A stretch of 64,000 bases of DNA from an uncultured Hyphomonadaceae bacterium (GCA_913058335.1 CAJXPX010000005.1:153097-217096), one strand, 5' to 3'; numbered from the stretch's first letter, positions 9,354 to 18,032 are shown. Made by a program: numbers and translations. Notes: generated from the letters alone by a model not told the origin.

Positions 9354-9384
9354 TAAAAAAGACAAAGCCGCCATCGGGGCGGCC
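9354..9384 (-). terminator. Rho-independent terminator after prs
   Basis: On the minus strand a GCCGCC/GGCGGC hairpin with a 5-base loop (plus-strand 9367-9383) is followed by TTTGTCTTTTTT. It lies between the prs stop and the rplY start, so it separates these two minus-strand units. Confidence 0.8.
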
Positions 9385-9499
9385 CATTCATCTGTCTCTC
9401 GCAAAACACGCGTAAAGTCGCGCGCTCTATAAGCAAAGCCGAGAGGGGGCGCAAGGGGGCATGGAGCAAAAATGCAGGACTAAGCCCCTGCATATGGCT

Positions 9500-10441
9500 T
9501 TAACTAAACAGTTTTGAGACGCTTTCGTCATTGGCAATGCGTCGAATGGCTTCGCCGAGCAGGGTGGCTGTAGAACATTCGCGAATCTTGTCACAGTTCT
9601 TAACCGCATCCGGTTGGGCGATTGTATCGGTTATAACCACTTCGGTGAGTTCTGATTTGGTAATTCGCTCGACGGCCGGGTCGGATAACACGCCGTGAGT
9701 GATATAGGCCGAAACAGAATTAGCGCCGTGGTCTTTAAGCGCCTTAGCCGCATTACAGAGCGTCCCGCCGGAATCGATAATATCATCATAGAGAATACAG
9801 CTGCGGCCTGCGACATCGCCGATAATATTCATGACTTCAGATTCGCCGGCTTTGGGGCGGCGTTTGTCTACAATGGCGATATCGGCATTGAACATCTTGG
9901 CGATTGCCCGCGTTCTGACCACACCGCCCGTATCAGGGGAAACAAATAGCATTTTTTCTCGGTCTCTGGCGGAGAATTGGTCTTTAATATCATTCACAAA
10001 AACAGGCTGCCCGAACAAATTGTCTGTTGGAATGTCGAAAAAACCCTGAATTTGTCCGGCGTGAAGATCTACAGTGAGGACACGGTGAGCGCCCGCTTTT
10101 GAAATTAGATTGGCGACGAGCTTGGCAGAGATCGGGGTGCGGCCCCCTGTTTTTCTGTCCTGACGGGCATAGCCGAAATAAGGAATCACGGCGGTGATGC
10201 GCTGGGCGGAAGCGCGAACGAGCGCGTCAATCAGGATAAGGAGTTCCATTAGATGGTCATTGGCCGGGGCCGAGGTTGGCTGGACGAGGAAGATATCTTC
10301 GCCGCGCACATTTTCATTGATTTTTGCGAAGATTTCCTGATCGCGAAACCGTTCTATATCAACGGAGGTGAGCGGTATATCGAGAACATCGGCGATGCCC
10401 CGGGCGAGAGGTTCATTGGCCGTGCCGCTGATCAGTTTCAT
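9500..10441 (-). CDS. prs: Ribose-phosphate pyrophosphokinase
   Basis: A 313-residue class I PRPP synthetase making PRPP from ribose-5-phosphate and ATP, for purine, pyrimidine, NAD and histidine synthesis. The ATP/ribose loop DDIIDSGGT is at 219-227; the N-terminal part has the flexible loop [20 protein letters not shown] at about 87-106 and the metal-binding [15 protein letters not shown] at about 124-138. Length is typical. It is followed by a strong terminator and stands as a single-gene unit. Confidence 0.97.
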   Translation of the reverse strand: MKLISGTANEPLARGIADVLDIPLTSVDIERFRDQEIFAKINENVRGEDIFLVQPTSAPANDHLMELLILIDALVRASAQRITAVIPYFGYARQDRKTGGRTPISAKLVANLISKAGAHRVLTVDLHAGQIQGFFDIPTDNLFGQPVFVNDIKDQFSARDREKMLFVSPDTGGVVRTRAIAKMFNADIAIVDKRRPKAGESEVMNIIGDVAGRSCILYDDIIDSGGTLCNAAKALKDHGANSVSAYITHGVLSDPAVERITKSELTEVVITDTIAQPDAVKNCDKIRECSTATLLGEAIRRIANDESVSKLFS

Positions 10442-10547
10442 GCGATTTTATCCGTATCAAGAGCCGCTGGCAATATGCCGATAGGCTCGGTCGTGTTAGG
10501 GGCGTCTTAGGGGGGCGAATAAGGTGAGTCTAGAGCGAAGGGGCGAT

Positions 10548-11297
10548 TCATCTACGGATTATGACAGAAAGATTACGCCCATAACCATCCAGGCCTTCAT
10601 GTGTGTTGCGGCGATAGCTGAAATACTCCTCTGATTGGCCATATGTGCAATCGCCAAGCCAGGCGCAGCTTTCAATGCCGGTCGCTCTTAGGCGCGACAG
10701 GATAAAGCCCGGCAGGTCAAAATGCGGAATATCCTTTGCGCTGTCTTTGAAAAATCGCTCAAAAGTTTCATCGACTTCCATAAACTCCGATTTGAATGCG
10801 TCCCCGACTTCGTAATTAGGCTGACTGATACACGCGCCAAGTACAGCAGAAATGTTGGCAGGGGAGGCGCCGACTTCGCACATTGCGGCGACCGTACTCT
10901 CGACGATTCCGCCGAGCGCTCCGCGCCATCCTGCGTGACACGCTCCGATGACTCCGGCTTGGGCATCTTCAAACAAGACAGGGCCGCAATCTGCCGAAAG
11001 AACGGAGAGGGCAAGGCCTTTGGTTTTAGTGACCAAACCGTCCGCTTTTAACGGCGAAGAAGGCGGTTCTGAAATGATTTCGACTTGGTCAGAGTGGATC
11101 TGATGAAGGCTGACGAGATAATCAGCTTGAAGGGCCTCTAATATCCTTTTGCGATTTTCTGCGATATCCCTCGGGCTGTCATCCGAGCGCTCTCCGGCAT
11201 TCAAGCTTTCGTAAATACCCGAGGACACGCCGCCTTGTCGTCCAAAAAATCCGTGTGAGCTGGTAAGCTGGGGGTAGGTTTTAAACGGAGGTATCAT
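10548..11297 (-). CDS. pgeF: Purine nucleoside phosphorylase, YfiH/LACC1 family (PgeF-like)
   Basis: A 249-residue protein of the DUF152/YfiH family. The metal-binding and catalytic motifs are visible: SLHQIHSDQ at about 63-71, LSADCGPVLF near 102-111, and GACHAGWRGALGG near 118-130. Members act on purine nucleosides (phosphorylase or deaminase) and the E. coli protein corrects D-amino acid errors in peptidoglycan, hence PgeF; which activity holds here is unknown. The ATG overlaps the stop of the midA-like gene (ATGA), giving the operon lgt-midA-pgeF, an order common in alphaproteobacteria. Confidence 0.9.
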   Translation of the reverse strand: MIPPFKTYPQLTSSHGFFGRQGGVSSGIYESLNAGERSDDSPRDIAENRKRILEALQADYLVSLHQIHSDQVEIISEPPSSPLKADGLVTKTKGLALSVLSADCGPVLFEDAQAGVIGACHAGWRGALGGIVESTVAAMCEVGASPANISAVLGACISQPNYEVGDAFKSEFMEVDETFERFFKDSAKDIPHFDLPGFILSRLRATGIESCAWLGDCTYGQSEEYFSYRRNTHEGLDGYGRNLSVIIRR

Positions 11298-12403
11298 TCT
11301 CGAAATCCTAACGGAGTGGGTAAGTCAGGCGATTGCAAACACACGGCTTTGAATAATTCTCCCATTTCCGCTTCATCCGTCAGGCGGTGGAGTTGCCGCG
11401 CTATAACGGCCTTCGAATCTGGTTGTGCGCGGGCCAGAGCCACGGCGCGCATCTCAAGCCCAAGTTTCGAGAGAAGTTCGCGCTGCGCTATCGGGCCGCT
11501 GGCAGCCAAGCCTTCGCTTTGCCCAACTTTAATCAGGGTTTGAAAATCAACCCGTGCCGTTAAATCACTATCTCCCGGTAATTCAAACACGCCGATTTTC
11601 TTGTGACGTTTTAGGGCTTGCAACGTGTCGCCAAATTCTGTGACGTCAGGACCGTAATCTATAAAAAGCGCGCGCCCCGGATGCGCCTTAAACCGGGCCT
11701 TTAAAGTTTCTATCATCTGATGAATGGAAGGGCAGGTTTCTAAAAGCTCATCCTTACGCGCCTCTGATTGTGCGTCGGGGATAAAACTTTTGGCCGTCGC
11801 GCCGATGGGATCTGGGCCAATTTCGAAGCGAAGCCGACCGTCTTCGTCTAGTCCGACATGGCGTTCGTGCCAGCCGTCTTTTCCGGCAAAAGGGTCGCGC
11901 TGCACAAATTGTCTTATGGGAAGGCAGTCGAGAAATTCATTCCCTATGACAAGCGATGGTCCAATGGGCGCAGTTTCTAGGCTGGTCGCCCATTGAACCG
12001 GAAAACCGAGATGTCCGAGCGTCTGCCCTTGCACGGCTTCGAGGGCGGAAGAGGCTTCGATCAACACGACTTGGACGGCCTTCTTAAAACCCTCATCTAA
12101 AGATGCCGCGCGGAGCATATCCCCCATCATCACGCCGCGCCCCGGTCCTAGCTCTATCAGAAAAAACGGATCAGGCTTTCCTAAGTCCATCCAGCTTTGT
12201 AGGGCGAATAGTCCCAGCACTTCGCCGAACATCTGCGAAATCTCCGGGGCAGTGATAAAATCTCCCGCACTGCCAAGCGGGTCGCGAGTGGGGTAAAACC
12301 CATCCACCGGATCAAGCAGACAAAGCGTCATATATTCGGCCACGCTGATGGGTCCAGTGGATTCTATGAGCGCTATGATCCGGTCTTCGAGTTGGGTACT
12401 CAT
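11294..12403 (-). CDS. MidA/NDUFAF7-family SAM-dependent methyltransferase
   Basis: A 369-residue protein of the DUF185 family, homologous to mitochondrial NDUFAF7/MidA, a protein arginine methyltransferase needed for complex I assembly. It starts with IALIESTGPISVAEYMTLCL and has the characteristic GSAGDFITAPEISQMFGEV segment at about 44-62 and the SAM-binding FLIELGPGRGVMMGD near 81-95. The role in bacterial complex I is an extrapolation. It overlaps lgt upstream and pgeF downstream by 4 bases each, so the three genes are translationally coupled. Confidence 0.92.
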   Translation of the reverse strand: MSTQLEDRIIALIESTGPISVAEYMTLCLLDPVDGFYPTRDPLGSAGDFITAPEISQMFGEVLGLFALQSWMDLGKPDPFFLIELGPGRGVMMGDMLRAASLDEGFKKAVQVVLIEASSALEAVQGQTLGHLGFPVQWATSLETAPIGPSLVIGNEFLDCLPIRQFVQRDPFAGKDGWHERHVGLDEDGRLRFEIGPDPIGATAKSFIPDAQSEARKDELLETCPSIHQMIETLKARFKAHPGRALFIDYGPDVTEFGDTLQALKRHKKIGVFELPGDSDLTARVDFQTLIKVGQSEGLAASGPIAQRELLSKLGLEMRAVALARAQPDSKAVIARQLHRLTDEAEMGELFKAVCLQSPDLPTPLGFRE

Positions 12404-13320
12404 TTTTTGGATTTAGCCGCCTGAGGATCGGCCACGCGTTTGGGCGAGACAGGAGAGCGCTTCCACGCCCATGCCATTAAGAGGCCCCCGACTAAAATCA
12501 TGGGAAGAGAATAGGCCATGCCGCGTGTCAGCTCGCCGATAAGGGGGTAAGTGCCGAATTGCGGAATATTGTCTGGCGTCCTGACAAATTCAACGCTGAA
12601 CCGAAAAATACCGTAAAAGAACATTAGCGCCCCAAAAACCACGCCGGGCTTGGTCAGGGCTTTGAATTTTGTGCAGAGGATTCGCAGGATAAGCCAGAGT
12701 ACAAAACCTTCGAGAAAGGCTTCATAAAGCTGGCTCGGGTGACGCGGCTGGGAATCCGGGGCGGTAGCAAAAATAAAGCCCCAAGGCATATCGGTCACGC
12801 GGCCATAAAGCTCCTGATTGACAAAATTGGTTAGTCTGACCAGACCAAGTCCAATTGGCGCGCCGACACTTGCCATATCCCCAATACGGAGTTTGGAGAC
12901 TTTTGTCCGCCAGCTGGAATAGGCGCAGGCCGCGACAACGCCGAGGAAACCGCCGTGAAAGCTCATTCCGCCTGTCCAGACTTTGAAAATATCCAGCGGC
13001 GCTTCCCAAATTGTTGAGGTTGAATAGAATAGGATGAAACCAAGACGACCGCCCACAATAATGCCGAGCAGGCAATAAAACATCAAATCCTGCAACATGG
13101 TTTTGGTGGGGACGACTTCGGGCAGCCGCGTTGCGCCATTGGCGAACCAGATATCTTTGCGCTGGCAAAGGCGGTTGGCATAATAATAGGCTCCGAATAC
13201 GCCCAGAAGGTAAGCCAAGCCGTACCATTTTACCGAAAGCGGCCCGAGGGAAAAAGCTTCGTCGCTTAGCCAGGTCGGAAAGACAATCGCCTGAAAATCA
13301 GATATCAGTGCCAGAAACAT
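12400..13320 (-). CDS. lgt: Prolipoprotein diacylglyceryl transferase
   Basis: A 306-residue integral membrane enzyme that transfers diacylglycerol to the lipobox cysteine of lipoproteins. About seven membrane segments are visible, with GGRLGFILFY, the essential HGG in MSFHGGFLGV, the Lgt signature region LVRLTNFVNQELYGRVTD and HPSQLYEAFLEG. The signature reads VRLTNFVNQE where many enzymes have GRIGNFING, a conservative variation. The C-terminus ends in a lysine-rich cytoplasmic tail. It is the first gene of the lgt-midA-pgeF operon and divergent from the UbiK-like gene. Confidence 0.96.
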   Translation of the reverse strand: MFLALISDFQAIVFPTWLSDEAFSLGPLSVKWYGLAYLLGVFGAYYYANRLCQRKDIWFANGATRLPEVVPTKTMLQDLMFYCLLGIIVGGRLGFILFYSTSTIWEAPLDIFKVWTGGMSFHGGFLGVVAACAYSSWRTKVSKLRIGDMASVGAPIGLGLVRLTNFVNQELYGRVTDMPWGFIFATAPDSQPRHPSQLYEAFLEGFVLWLILRILCTKFKALTKPGVVFGALMFFYGIFRFSVEFVRTPDNIPQFGTYPLIGELTRGMAYSLPMILVGGLLMAWAWKRSPVSPKRVADPQAAKSKK

Positions 13321-13447
13321 GCAAACCCTGCCAAATTATGTGTTCAAGACATTATTTGCCTTTGATAAGGACTCAAACATCTGGAAAAGCCTGTAACCTG
13401 TCCCTATCTATGAATCAAAGCCAAACTCCGTTTAAAAGGCCAAAGTG

Positions 13448-13783
13448 ATGCAAAGCAAATCCCGTCCTCTCGACGATATTTCAAATTTTCTGACAAATGC
13501 CGCCGGGGCGCTCAAGGGCGTCGGCGATGAAGTCAAAGCGATGTCTCGCTCTCAAGCGGAAAAATTTATTGCTGATATGGATTTGGTCAGCCGCGATGAA
13601 CATGAAGTCCTGAAAGCCCGACTGGAAAAGGCGCTTGCCGAAATTGAAGCCTTGAAAAAAGGGACGACAGGAAACCCCGCCACTAAAAAACCTGCCCCAA
13701 AAAAAACAACGGCCAAAAAAGCAACGTCTCAGAAAACAACCGCTAAGAGATCCACGACACCAAAATCGAAAAAGTCATCCTGA
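13448..13783 (+). CDS. UbiK/BMFP-family accessory protein with lysine-rich tail
   Basis: A 111-residue protein of the BMFP/UbiK family (DUF526). The N-terminal amphipathic region RPLDDISNFLTNAAGALKGV and the coiled-coil half MDLVSRDEHEVLKARLEKAL match the family, in which UbiK aids ubiquinone synthesis. The last ~40 residues form a Lys/Thr/Pro/Ala-rich tail resembling histone-like tails. GTG at 13445 directly precedes the ATG at 13448, and either could serve. It is a single-gene unit divergent from lgt and followed by a terminator. Confidence 0.85.
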   Translation: MQSKSRPLDDISNFLTNAAGALKGVGDEVKAMSRSQAEKFIADMDLVSRDEHEVLKARLEKALAEIEALKKGTTGNPATKKPAPKKTTAKKATSQKTTAKRSTTPKSKKSS

Positions 13784-13818
13784 GACTCTGGCTAAATTTT
13801 TAAATTTCAATTTTACTC

Positions 13819-13844
13819 AAAGCCTCCATTTCGGAGGTTTTTTT
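13819..13844 (+). terminator. Terminator of the UbiK-like gene
   Basis: A CCTCC/GGAGG hairpin with a short loop followed by seven T residues, 35 bases after the stop codon. Confidence 0.85.
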
Positions 13845-13849
13845 GTGCC

Positions 13850-14460
13850 AGCAGCACTATTACAGAGCTGTCAGTTAGATGAACCTTCGACAACGACATC
13901 GTTCAGTTTCTGTTCAAGTATGTTATTCTATAACAAGACTTGCGTGCGTCCTTCCTGATTCGCCCCGTCATCCGAGACTTTGCAAATTGGGGCACGCAGC
14001 AGGGCGGTTGCTCTTTTCGTTGGTTTCGCGGTTCTCTCTCTCCGCTTCTTCGAAAACAGCGCCGCCTCTGTCTTTTACAAATCTCTATGAAAATAACGAG
14101 CTCCCGCCAATTCAAGTGGAACTTTCGGGATCAATAAACAAAAGGCAATATGGGCAAGAGCAAGTTGTCATAATATCCCAACGCCTTACGCGTGCGCGCT
14201 CAGCTTACATCAACAGGGCCGGGTCAGATTCTTCTGCCGTGTGTTAACGGATGAGCAAAAGAGCAAAACCAGCGCTGGCGCCAGTATGTTTTTGATTCTT
14301 GGCAAGAATGTTAAAGAATGAATCTTTCTTCTATAGCGCCGAAAGTCGCAACCCAAGAAATGCCTAAGAAATATATTAGCGAAGCAACAAGACTTTTAGG
14401 TGAAAATCTGCGACTTATAAAATCACTGGTCGGGGCTACCCTTTTTATAAGCTTTGACTG
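13850..14460. other. Gene-poor stretch without a convincing coding region
   Basis: About 600 bases between the UbiK terminator and the candidate RNA unit. The open frames here, for example 13879-14247 plus and 13903-14115 minus, have compositions and residue patterns unlike real proteins and no ribosome binding sites. One plus frame ends in a moderately hydrophilic stretch (LPPIQVELSGSINKRQYGQE) that could be a gene remnant, but I cannot support it. No repeat or tRNA is visible. Confidence 0.6.
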
Positions 14461-14480
14461 GTGAGAGGCTGGCATAAAAT

Positions 14481-14761
14481 ACCGCCATACTTGTCTGTTG
14501 CACGCCATGTGGGTGCGGCTTGCCTTGCTCCAGTAAGGCGAGGCGTAATAACTCAGGCAGGGCCATCCAAAAGGGTGTTGGTGAGTTTTATGTATAACGA
14601 CAGTCTTGAAAATGGATATTTGTGGGCGTGAATATCCATGCAGACAGGGTTGACGGTGTCCCGCGATCCTGTCTGTCATTATAAATGTAGGGTTTCAGCT
14701 TCGCGCAATGGCGGCAATGTCCTGATAAAGCGGGTCTTTATTGTTAGGGCCCGCTTTTCTT
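14481..14761 (+). ncRNA. Candidate noncoding RNA transcription unit
   Basis: This segment ends in a strong plus-strand terminator but contains no plausible gene, so something untranslated is probably transcribed. Upstream are TTGACT (14454-14459) and TAAAAT (14475-14480), a promoter-like pair with a short 15-base spacer. Inside are several stable hairpins: CTTGCCTT/AAGGCGAG near 14519-14542, GGATATT/AATATCC near 14612-14635, and CAGACAGG/CCTGTCTG near 14640-14674. I looked for the hallmark sequences of tmRNA, RNase P RNA and SRP RNA and found none. Identity is unknown, and the boundaries are estimates. Confidence 0.4.
14728..14761 (+). terminator. Orphan rho-independent terminator
   Basis: The 9-base-pair stem AAGCGGGTC/GGCCCGCTT (with one G-U pair) and an 11-base loop, followed by TTTTCTT. 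The nearest plus-strand gene upstream already has its own terminator at 13819-13844, so this one must serve another transcript. It lies 20 bases from the 3' end of the convergent LysM gene. Confidence 0.8.
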
Positions 14762-14780
14762 ATTATCGGCATAGTTCTCG

Positions 14781-15242
14781 TTAAGAGCTGGCCGTGTTTA
14801 TCGCTGGAATTCGAAGAACTTGTCCGGGATAGATTTTGTCAGGATCGGAGAGCATTGGTTTGTTTGCTTCAAAAATTTCCGGGTAGAGTTTCCACGTTCC
14901 GTAATATTTTTTGGAGATTGCAGACAAAGTGTCGCCGCTCACGACGGTATGGAAGTTTGACTGACGACCCTCTATCTTGGTGGTCGCTTCGTCTTTTACG
15001 CCTTCAATGCCCTCAATGTTACCAACCGCAAGAATGATTTTTTCTTTCATTTCTTGGCTGACGGCTTCGCCTTTAATATCGACAGTTCCGTCGTCGCCAA
15101 GGCGAATGTCCACTCCGGTACTATCCAAGCCATGAGTGTCGACTTCTTTTTTCAATGCCTCTTCGGCCTCTTTCTTGTCTTTGCCAAAGAGTTTTCCCAG
15201 GCCTTTGCCAGCGGCTTTAACAAATGGAATCATTCCCAACAT
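14781..15242 (-). CDS. BON and LysM domain protein (YgaU/Kbp-like)
   Basis: A 153-residue protein with a BON domain at about residues 35-90 and a C-terminal LysM domain at about 95-147 (HTVVSGDTLSAISKKYYGTW...IYPGQVLRIP). This two-domain order and length match E. coli YgaU/Kbp, a cytoplasmic potassium-binding protein. There is no signal peptide; the N-terminus is basic (AAGKGLGKLFGKDKKEAEEA), consistent with a cytoplasmic place. It is 10 bases downstream of the VOC gene and probably cotranscribed with it. Potassium binding is inferred from the family. Confidence 0.9.
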   Translation of the reverse strand: MLGMIPFVKAAGKGLGKLFGKDKKEAEEALKKEVDTHGLDSTGVDIRLGDDGTVDIKGEAVSQEMKEKIILAVGNIEGIEGVKDEATTKIEGRQSNFHTVVSGDTLSAISKKYYGTWKLYPEIFEANKPMLSDPDKIYPGQVLRIPAINTASS

Positions 15243-15252
15243 AATCTTTCCT

Positions 15253-15630
15253 TTATTTCTTGGGGGTCGCGGACGGTGCTTCCCATAATTCTATCTTGTA
15301 TCCTTCGGGGTCTATAAACCAGCCAAAAGTTCCATATTCTGTCGGTTCGATGTCGCCGACAATTTCTGCGCCGCCTGTTTTTGCGCGCTCAATGAGAACC
15401 GGGACGTCTTCCACCTGCAAATTGATCATGACGCGTTCAGATGAGGGGCCAAAATAATCCGATTCATCAGGGAAGGGGCTAAACATGGAACGTGAATTTG
15501 ATTTACGCTCCCATTCAAATGTTCCCCAATCTGTAATATCGAGCCCCATAATATCAGTCCACCATGCCCGATAAGCTTTTACATCTTTACACCGCAAGAA
15601 CACGCCGCCCACGCCTAAAATCTTCGCCAT
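15253..15630 (-). CDS. VOC-family (glyoxalase-like) protein
   Basis: A 125-residue single-domain VOC protein with the usual two beta-alpha-beta-beta-beta modules. Module one starts GGVFLRCKDVKAYRAWWTDI and module two ends FGWFIDPEGYKIELWEAP, where the terminal glutamate is the usual metal ligand. The family covers glyoxalases, dioxygenases and resistance proteins; the substrate cannot be predicted here. It is the first gene of a two-gene unit with the BON/LysM protein. Confidence 0.88.
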   Translation of the reverse strand: MAKILGVGGVFLRCKDVKAYRAWWTDIMGLDITDWGTFEWERKSNSRSMFSPFPDESDYFGPSSERVMINLQVEDVPVLIERAKTGGAEIVGDIEPTEYGTFGWFIDPEGYKIELWEAPSATPKK

Positions 15631-15759
15631 AAACCTTCTCTTTCTTTCGCTGTAAACCTATCATAGTGCAGTTGGCATTTTAGTTGAACCCGTTTATAGA
15701 GCCTTCAATATTTGTAAGAGGGGCCAAGTTTCGGTCGCCTCGAATTTGGGACGAAGCTC

Positions 15760-15891
15760 ATGATTTCACTTATTCAATCCGGTATCAGCATTTTTGGCCT
15801 GTTTACTCTTAATCCGGCTTTATTTGCTTTTGCTTTGGTCTTTATCATTTTTGGCGGATTGAACTTTCTTGACTTTAAACGTTTCGATTAA
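15760..15891 (+). CDS. Possible 43-residue small membrane protein
   Basis: An ATG-started frame reading MISLIQSGISIFGLFTLNPA, then a hydrophobic stretch and the end FGGLNFLDFKRFD, 43 residues in all. The middle forms one clear membrane-spanning segment, and the charged end with a D-F-K-R-x-D pattern looks selected. It ends 22 bases before the antiporter gene and may be its leader cistron. The ribosome binding site is weak (GGGACGAAG). Not recognised as a named family. Confidence 0.4.
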   Translation: MISLIQSGISIFGLFTLNPALFAFALVFIIFGGLNFLDFKRFD

Positions 15892-15913
15892 ATTTGAATT
15901 CGTGATCTGAACC

Positions 15914-16882
15914 ATGTTTTTGGCTTTCGGATTATTATTGTTAGGGATTGTTCTCCTGCTGGTTGCGGGTGACTTTATGGTGCGCGGTGCGGCCGCGCTT
16001 GCCAGGCATTGGGGCGTTCCGTCCCTTATAGTTGGCTTGACTATAGTGGCTTTCGGCACGTCGGCCCCGGAAATGGTCGTTAGCGTGCAGGCCGTTCTGG
16101 ACGGCGTCGGAACGCTGGCGATGGGAAATGTCGTCGGGTCAAATATCGCCAATATCTTATTAGCCTTGGGTCTTCCGGCCATTATCATGGCTATTCCAAC
16201 GAATGTAAGCGGTGTCGCCCGCAATAGTCTTTTCTGTTTCCTTGCGACTCTGACTTTAGTTGTGCTGGCCTTTGTCCATAACCCGCTCATTTTTTGGCAA
16301 GGCGCTTTGCTCTTTACCGGCATTTTGGTTTATCTGGTCTGGATGTTTACCTTGGCGCGGGCCGGGGCAAATGACCCGATTCTCGAAGAAATGGCAGAGC
16401 TTGATGAAGGCAAGAGCGGATTACCCGTGAATCTTTTTGTATCTCTGATGTGGGGGATATTCGGCTTGGCCGGTTTGGTCCTTGGCGGTTGGTTGATTGT
16501 CGAGAACGCGCAAGAGATTGCCTTTGGGTTTAATGTCTCTGAAACAATTGTTGGGCTGACCATTGTGGCGATTGGAACCTCACTTCCTGAAATTGCGACG
16601 GTCGTTATCGCGTCTTACCGAGGGCATTCGGAAGTCGCGCTTGGCAATGTATTGGGGTCAAATATTTTCAATTCTCTCGCTGTGACTGGGGCTGCGGCTA
16701 TGTCTGGAGAGGTTTTGGTCGAGCGGAATTTGTTTGTTTTTGATATGTGGGTTATGTTGGCGGCGACGTTTGCGCTTCTGGGTTTTGTGCTGACCCGCAA
16801 ACCGATTGGACGTAAAACGGGTTTCATCTTTACGGCCGGTTATATTTTATATCTTTTGGCTATTGCCAGAAGCATGATTTAA
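15914..16882 (+). CDS. Sodium/calcium antiporter, YrbG family
   Basis: A 322-residue membrane protein of the CaCA superfamily with two inverted repeats. The alpha-1 repeat is VGLTIVAFGTSAPEMVVSVQ... with GNVVGSNIANILLALG, and the alpha-2 repeat is VGLTIVAIGTSLPEIATVVI... with GNVLGSNIFNSLAVTG. The two GTSxPE motifs supply the ion-binding acidic residues. Around ten hydrophobic segments are visible. It exchanges Na+ or H+ for Ca2+ at the inner membrane. The queD-like gene follows 23 bases later. Confidence 0.94.
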   Translation: MFLAFGLLLLGIVLLLVAGDFMVRGAAALARHWGVPSLIVGLTIVAFGTSAPEMVVSVQAVLDGVGTLAMGNVVGSNIANILLALGLPAIIMAIPTNVSGVARNSLFCFLATLTLVVLAFVHNPLIFWQGALLFTGILVYLVWMFTLARAGANDPILEEMAELDEGKSGLPVNLFVSLMWGIFGLAGLVLGGWLIVENAQEIAFGFNVSETIVGLTIVAIGTSLPEIATVVIASYRGHSEVALGNVLGSNIFNSLAVTGAAAMSGEVLVERNLFVFDMWVMLAATFALLGFVLTRKPIGRKTGFIFTAGYILYLLAIARSMI

Positions 16883-16905
16883 GCGATTGAAGTCGGGACG
16901 CACTT

Positions 16906-17286
16906 ATGAGCGCTTATCTTGAAATCGAAAAAGACTTCCAGTTCGAGGCCGCACATTATTTCGGTCATCGGGACGCGAATGACCTGTTCAAACATATTCA
17001 CGGCCATAGTTTTTACGGCAAAGTCGTCCTGCGCGGGAACCCTCAATCCGATAAGGGCTGGATTCGCGATCTCTGGAAAATAGAGACGATTGTCAAAGAG
17101 GTGATCGAGCCGCTCGACCATAGCCTTTTAAATGAAATCGAGGGGCTGGACCAACCGGCGCTCGAGCAAATTGCTATGTGGATTTATGAACGTCTCGCGC
17201 CAAAACTCGGCGGGCTCGTTTGCGTAGAGCTAGGGCGCCCATCTTGCGGCGAACGGGCCCGCTATGTGGTCAATAAGGATGCGTAG
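16906..17286 (+). CDS. 6-pyruvoyl/6-carboxytetrahydropterin synthase-like protein lacking the active-site cysteine
   Basis: A 126-residue protein of the PTPS/QueD fold. The zinc ligands are present: H17 in FEAAH, and H32 and H34 in HIHGHSF; LDH at 70-72 and RPSCGE at 111-116 are also kept. Aligned by eye with E. coli QueD, the position of the catalytic cysteine, four residues before HGH, is Phe28. The only other cysteines lie near the C-terminus. It overlaps the next gene, an SDR, which in turn overlaps a FolB-like gene, so it belongs to a pterin cassette. It may act on another pterin or use a different base; the classical QueD reaction is doubtful. Confidence 0.85.
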   Translation: MSAYLEIEKDFQFEAAHYFGHRDANDLFKHIHGHSFYGKVVLRGNPQSDKGWIRDLWKIETIVKEVIEPLDHSLLNEIEGLDQPALEQIAMWIYERLAPKLGGLVCVELGRPSCGERARYVVNKDA

Positions 17287-18031
17287 AACAGTCCTTATTA
17301 CCGGGGGCGGCGCAAGAGTAGGCGCGGCCTTAGCCAAAGGTCTTGCAGAAGATGGCTGGACCGTCATCATCCATTATTTCCGAAGCGCCGAGAAAGCTGA
17401 GGCGCTCGCGGCTGATATAAAAGAGAACGCAGGGCAAGCTTTTACAGTTCAGGGTAACTTATCTGTTCCACAGGAATGCGACACTTTGATTGAACGGGCA
17501 TCGAAATCTTCTGGAGGACCGATCACGGCGCTTATTAATAACGCCTCGACCTTTGAGAATGACCGCGCTGAGACCTTTTCCCGCGCGACTTATGATTTTC
17601 ATATGAATGCAAATTTACGCGCCCCCCTTATTCTGTCTCAGCAATTCGCCGAACAGTCACCGGAAAGCGGCGTTATTATTAACTTGATCGACCAAAGAGT
17701 TTTAAAGCCAAATCCAAAATTCTTTACTTATACCTTATCCAAAGCGTCGCTTCACTGGGCAACCACAACAATGGCACAGGCTTTCGCGCCCAAGGTCAGG
17801 GTGAACGCAATAGGGCCGGGCCCTGTTTTGAAAAATAGCGGACAGACCAAAGAAGAATTTGAAAAAGAGGCGTCAGAGACATTACTCGGGCATGGCTCTC
17901 CGCCGGATACATTGCTCGGCGCTGTTAGATACCTTCTTGGCGCAAACTCAGTTACGGGGCAGTTCCTTGCCGTCGATAGCGGCCAGCATTTGCGCTGGGA
18001 AACACCGGATGTCATGGTAGGTGAAGATTAA
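17279..18031 (+). CDS. SDR-family oxidoreductase, pteridine reductase-like
   Basis: A 250-residue short-chain dehydrogenase. TGGGARVG at residues 8-15 replaces the usual TGxxxGxG; a TGxxxRxG arginine variant is typical of NADPH-dependent pteridine reductases (PTR1/FolM). NNAS follows, and the Y-x3-K pair is in YTLSKAS. I prefer the ATG at 17279, with AAGG just upstream and an 8-base overlap with the PTPS-like gene; an ATG at 17264 would add five residues. Placed between a PTPS-like and a FolB-like gene, it probably reduces a dihydropterin. The substrate is inferred from context. Confidence 0.88.
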   Translation: MRRTVLITGGGARVGAALAKGLAEDGWTVIIHYFRSAEKAEALAADIKENAGQAFTVQGNLSVPQECDTLIERASKSSGGPITALINNASTFENDRAETFSRATYDFHMNANLRAPLILSQQFAEQSPESGVIINLIDQRVLKPNPKFFTYTLSKASLHWATTTMAQAFAPKVRVNAIGPGPVLKNSGQTKEEFEKEASETLLGHGSPPDTLLGAVRYLLGANSVTGQFLAVDSGQHLRWETPDVMVGED

Positions 18032-18032
18032 A

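Noticed and set aside
8844..9356. 170-residue plus ORF opposite rplY
   Set aside because: Antisense shadow of rplY, rich in Phe and Arg as expected from the complement of Glu/Lys-rich coding DNA.
13879..14247. 122-residue plus ORF after the UbiK-like gene
   Set aside because: No ribosome binding site, Arg/Ser-rich composition and no recognisable pattern. Kept only as an unassigned stretch.
14311..14679. 122-residue minus ORF covering the RNA candidate
   Set aside because: Its sequence lacks protein-like patterns, and the segment contains stable stems and a plus-strand terminator that fit an RNA better.
14481..14761. Identification of the RNA candidate as tmRNA, RNase P RNA or SRP RNA
   Set aside because: No tag-peptide frame ending in an A-x-A-A stop, no GAGGAAAGTCC-type or GAAGGNAGCAGC-type core, and no T-arm with CCA were found.
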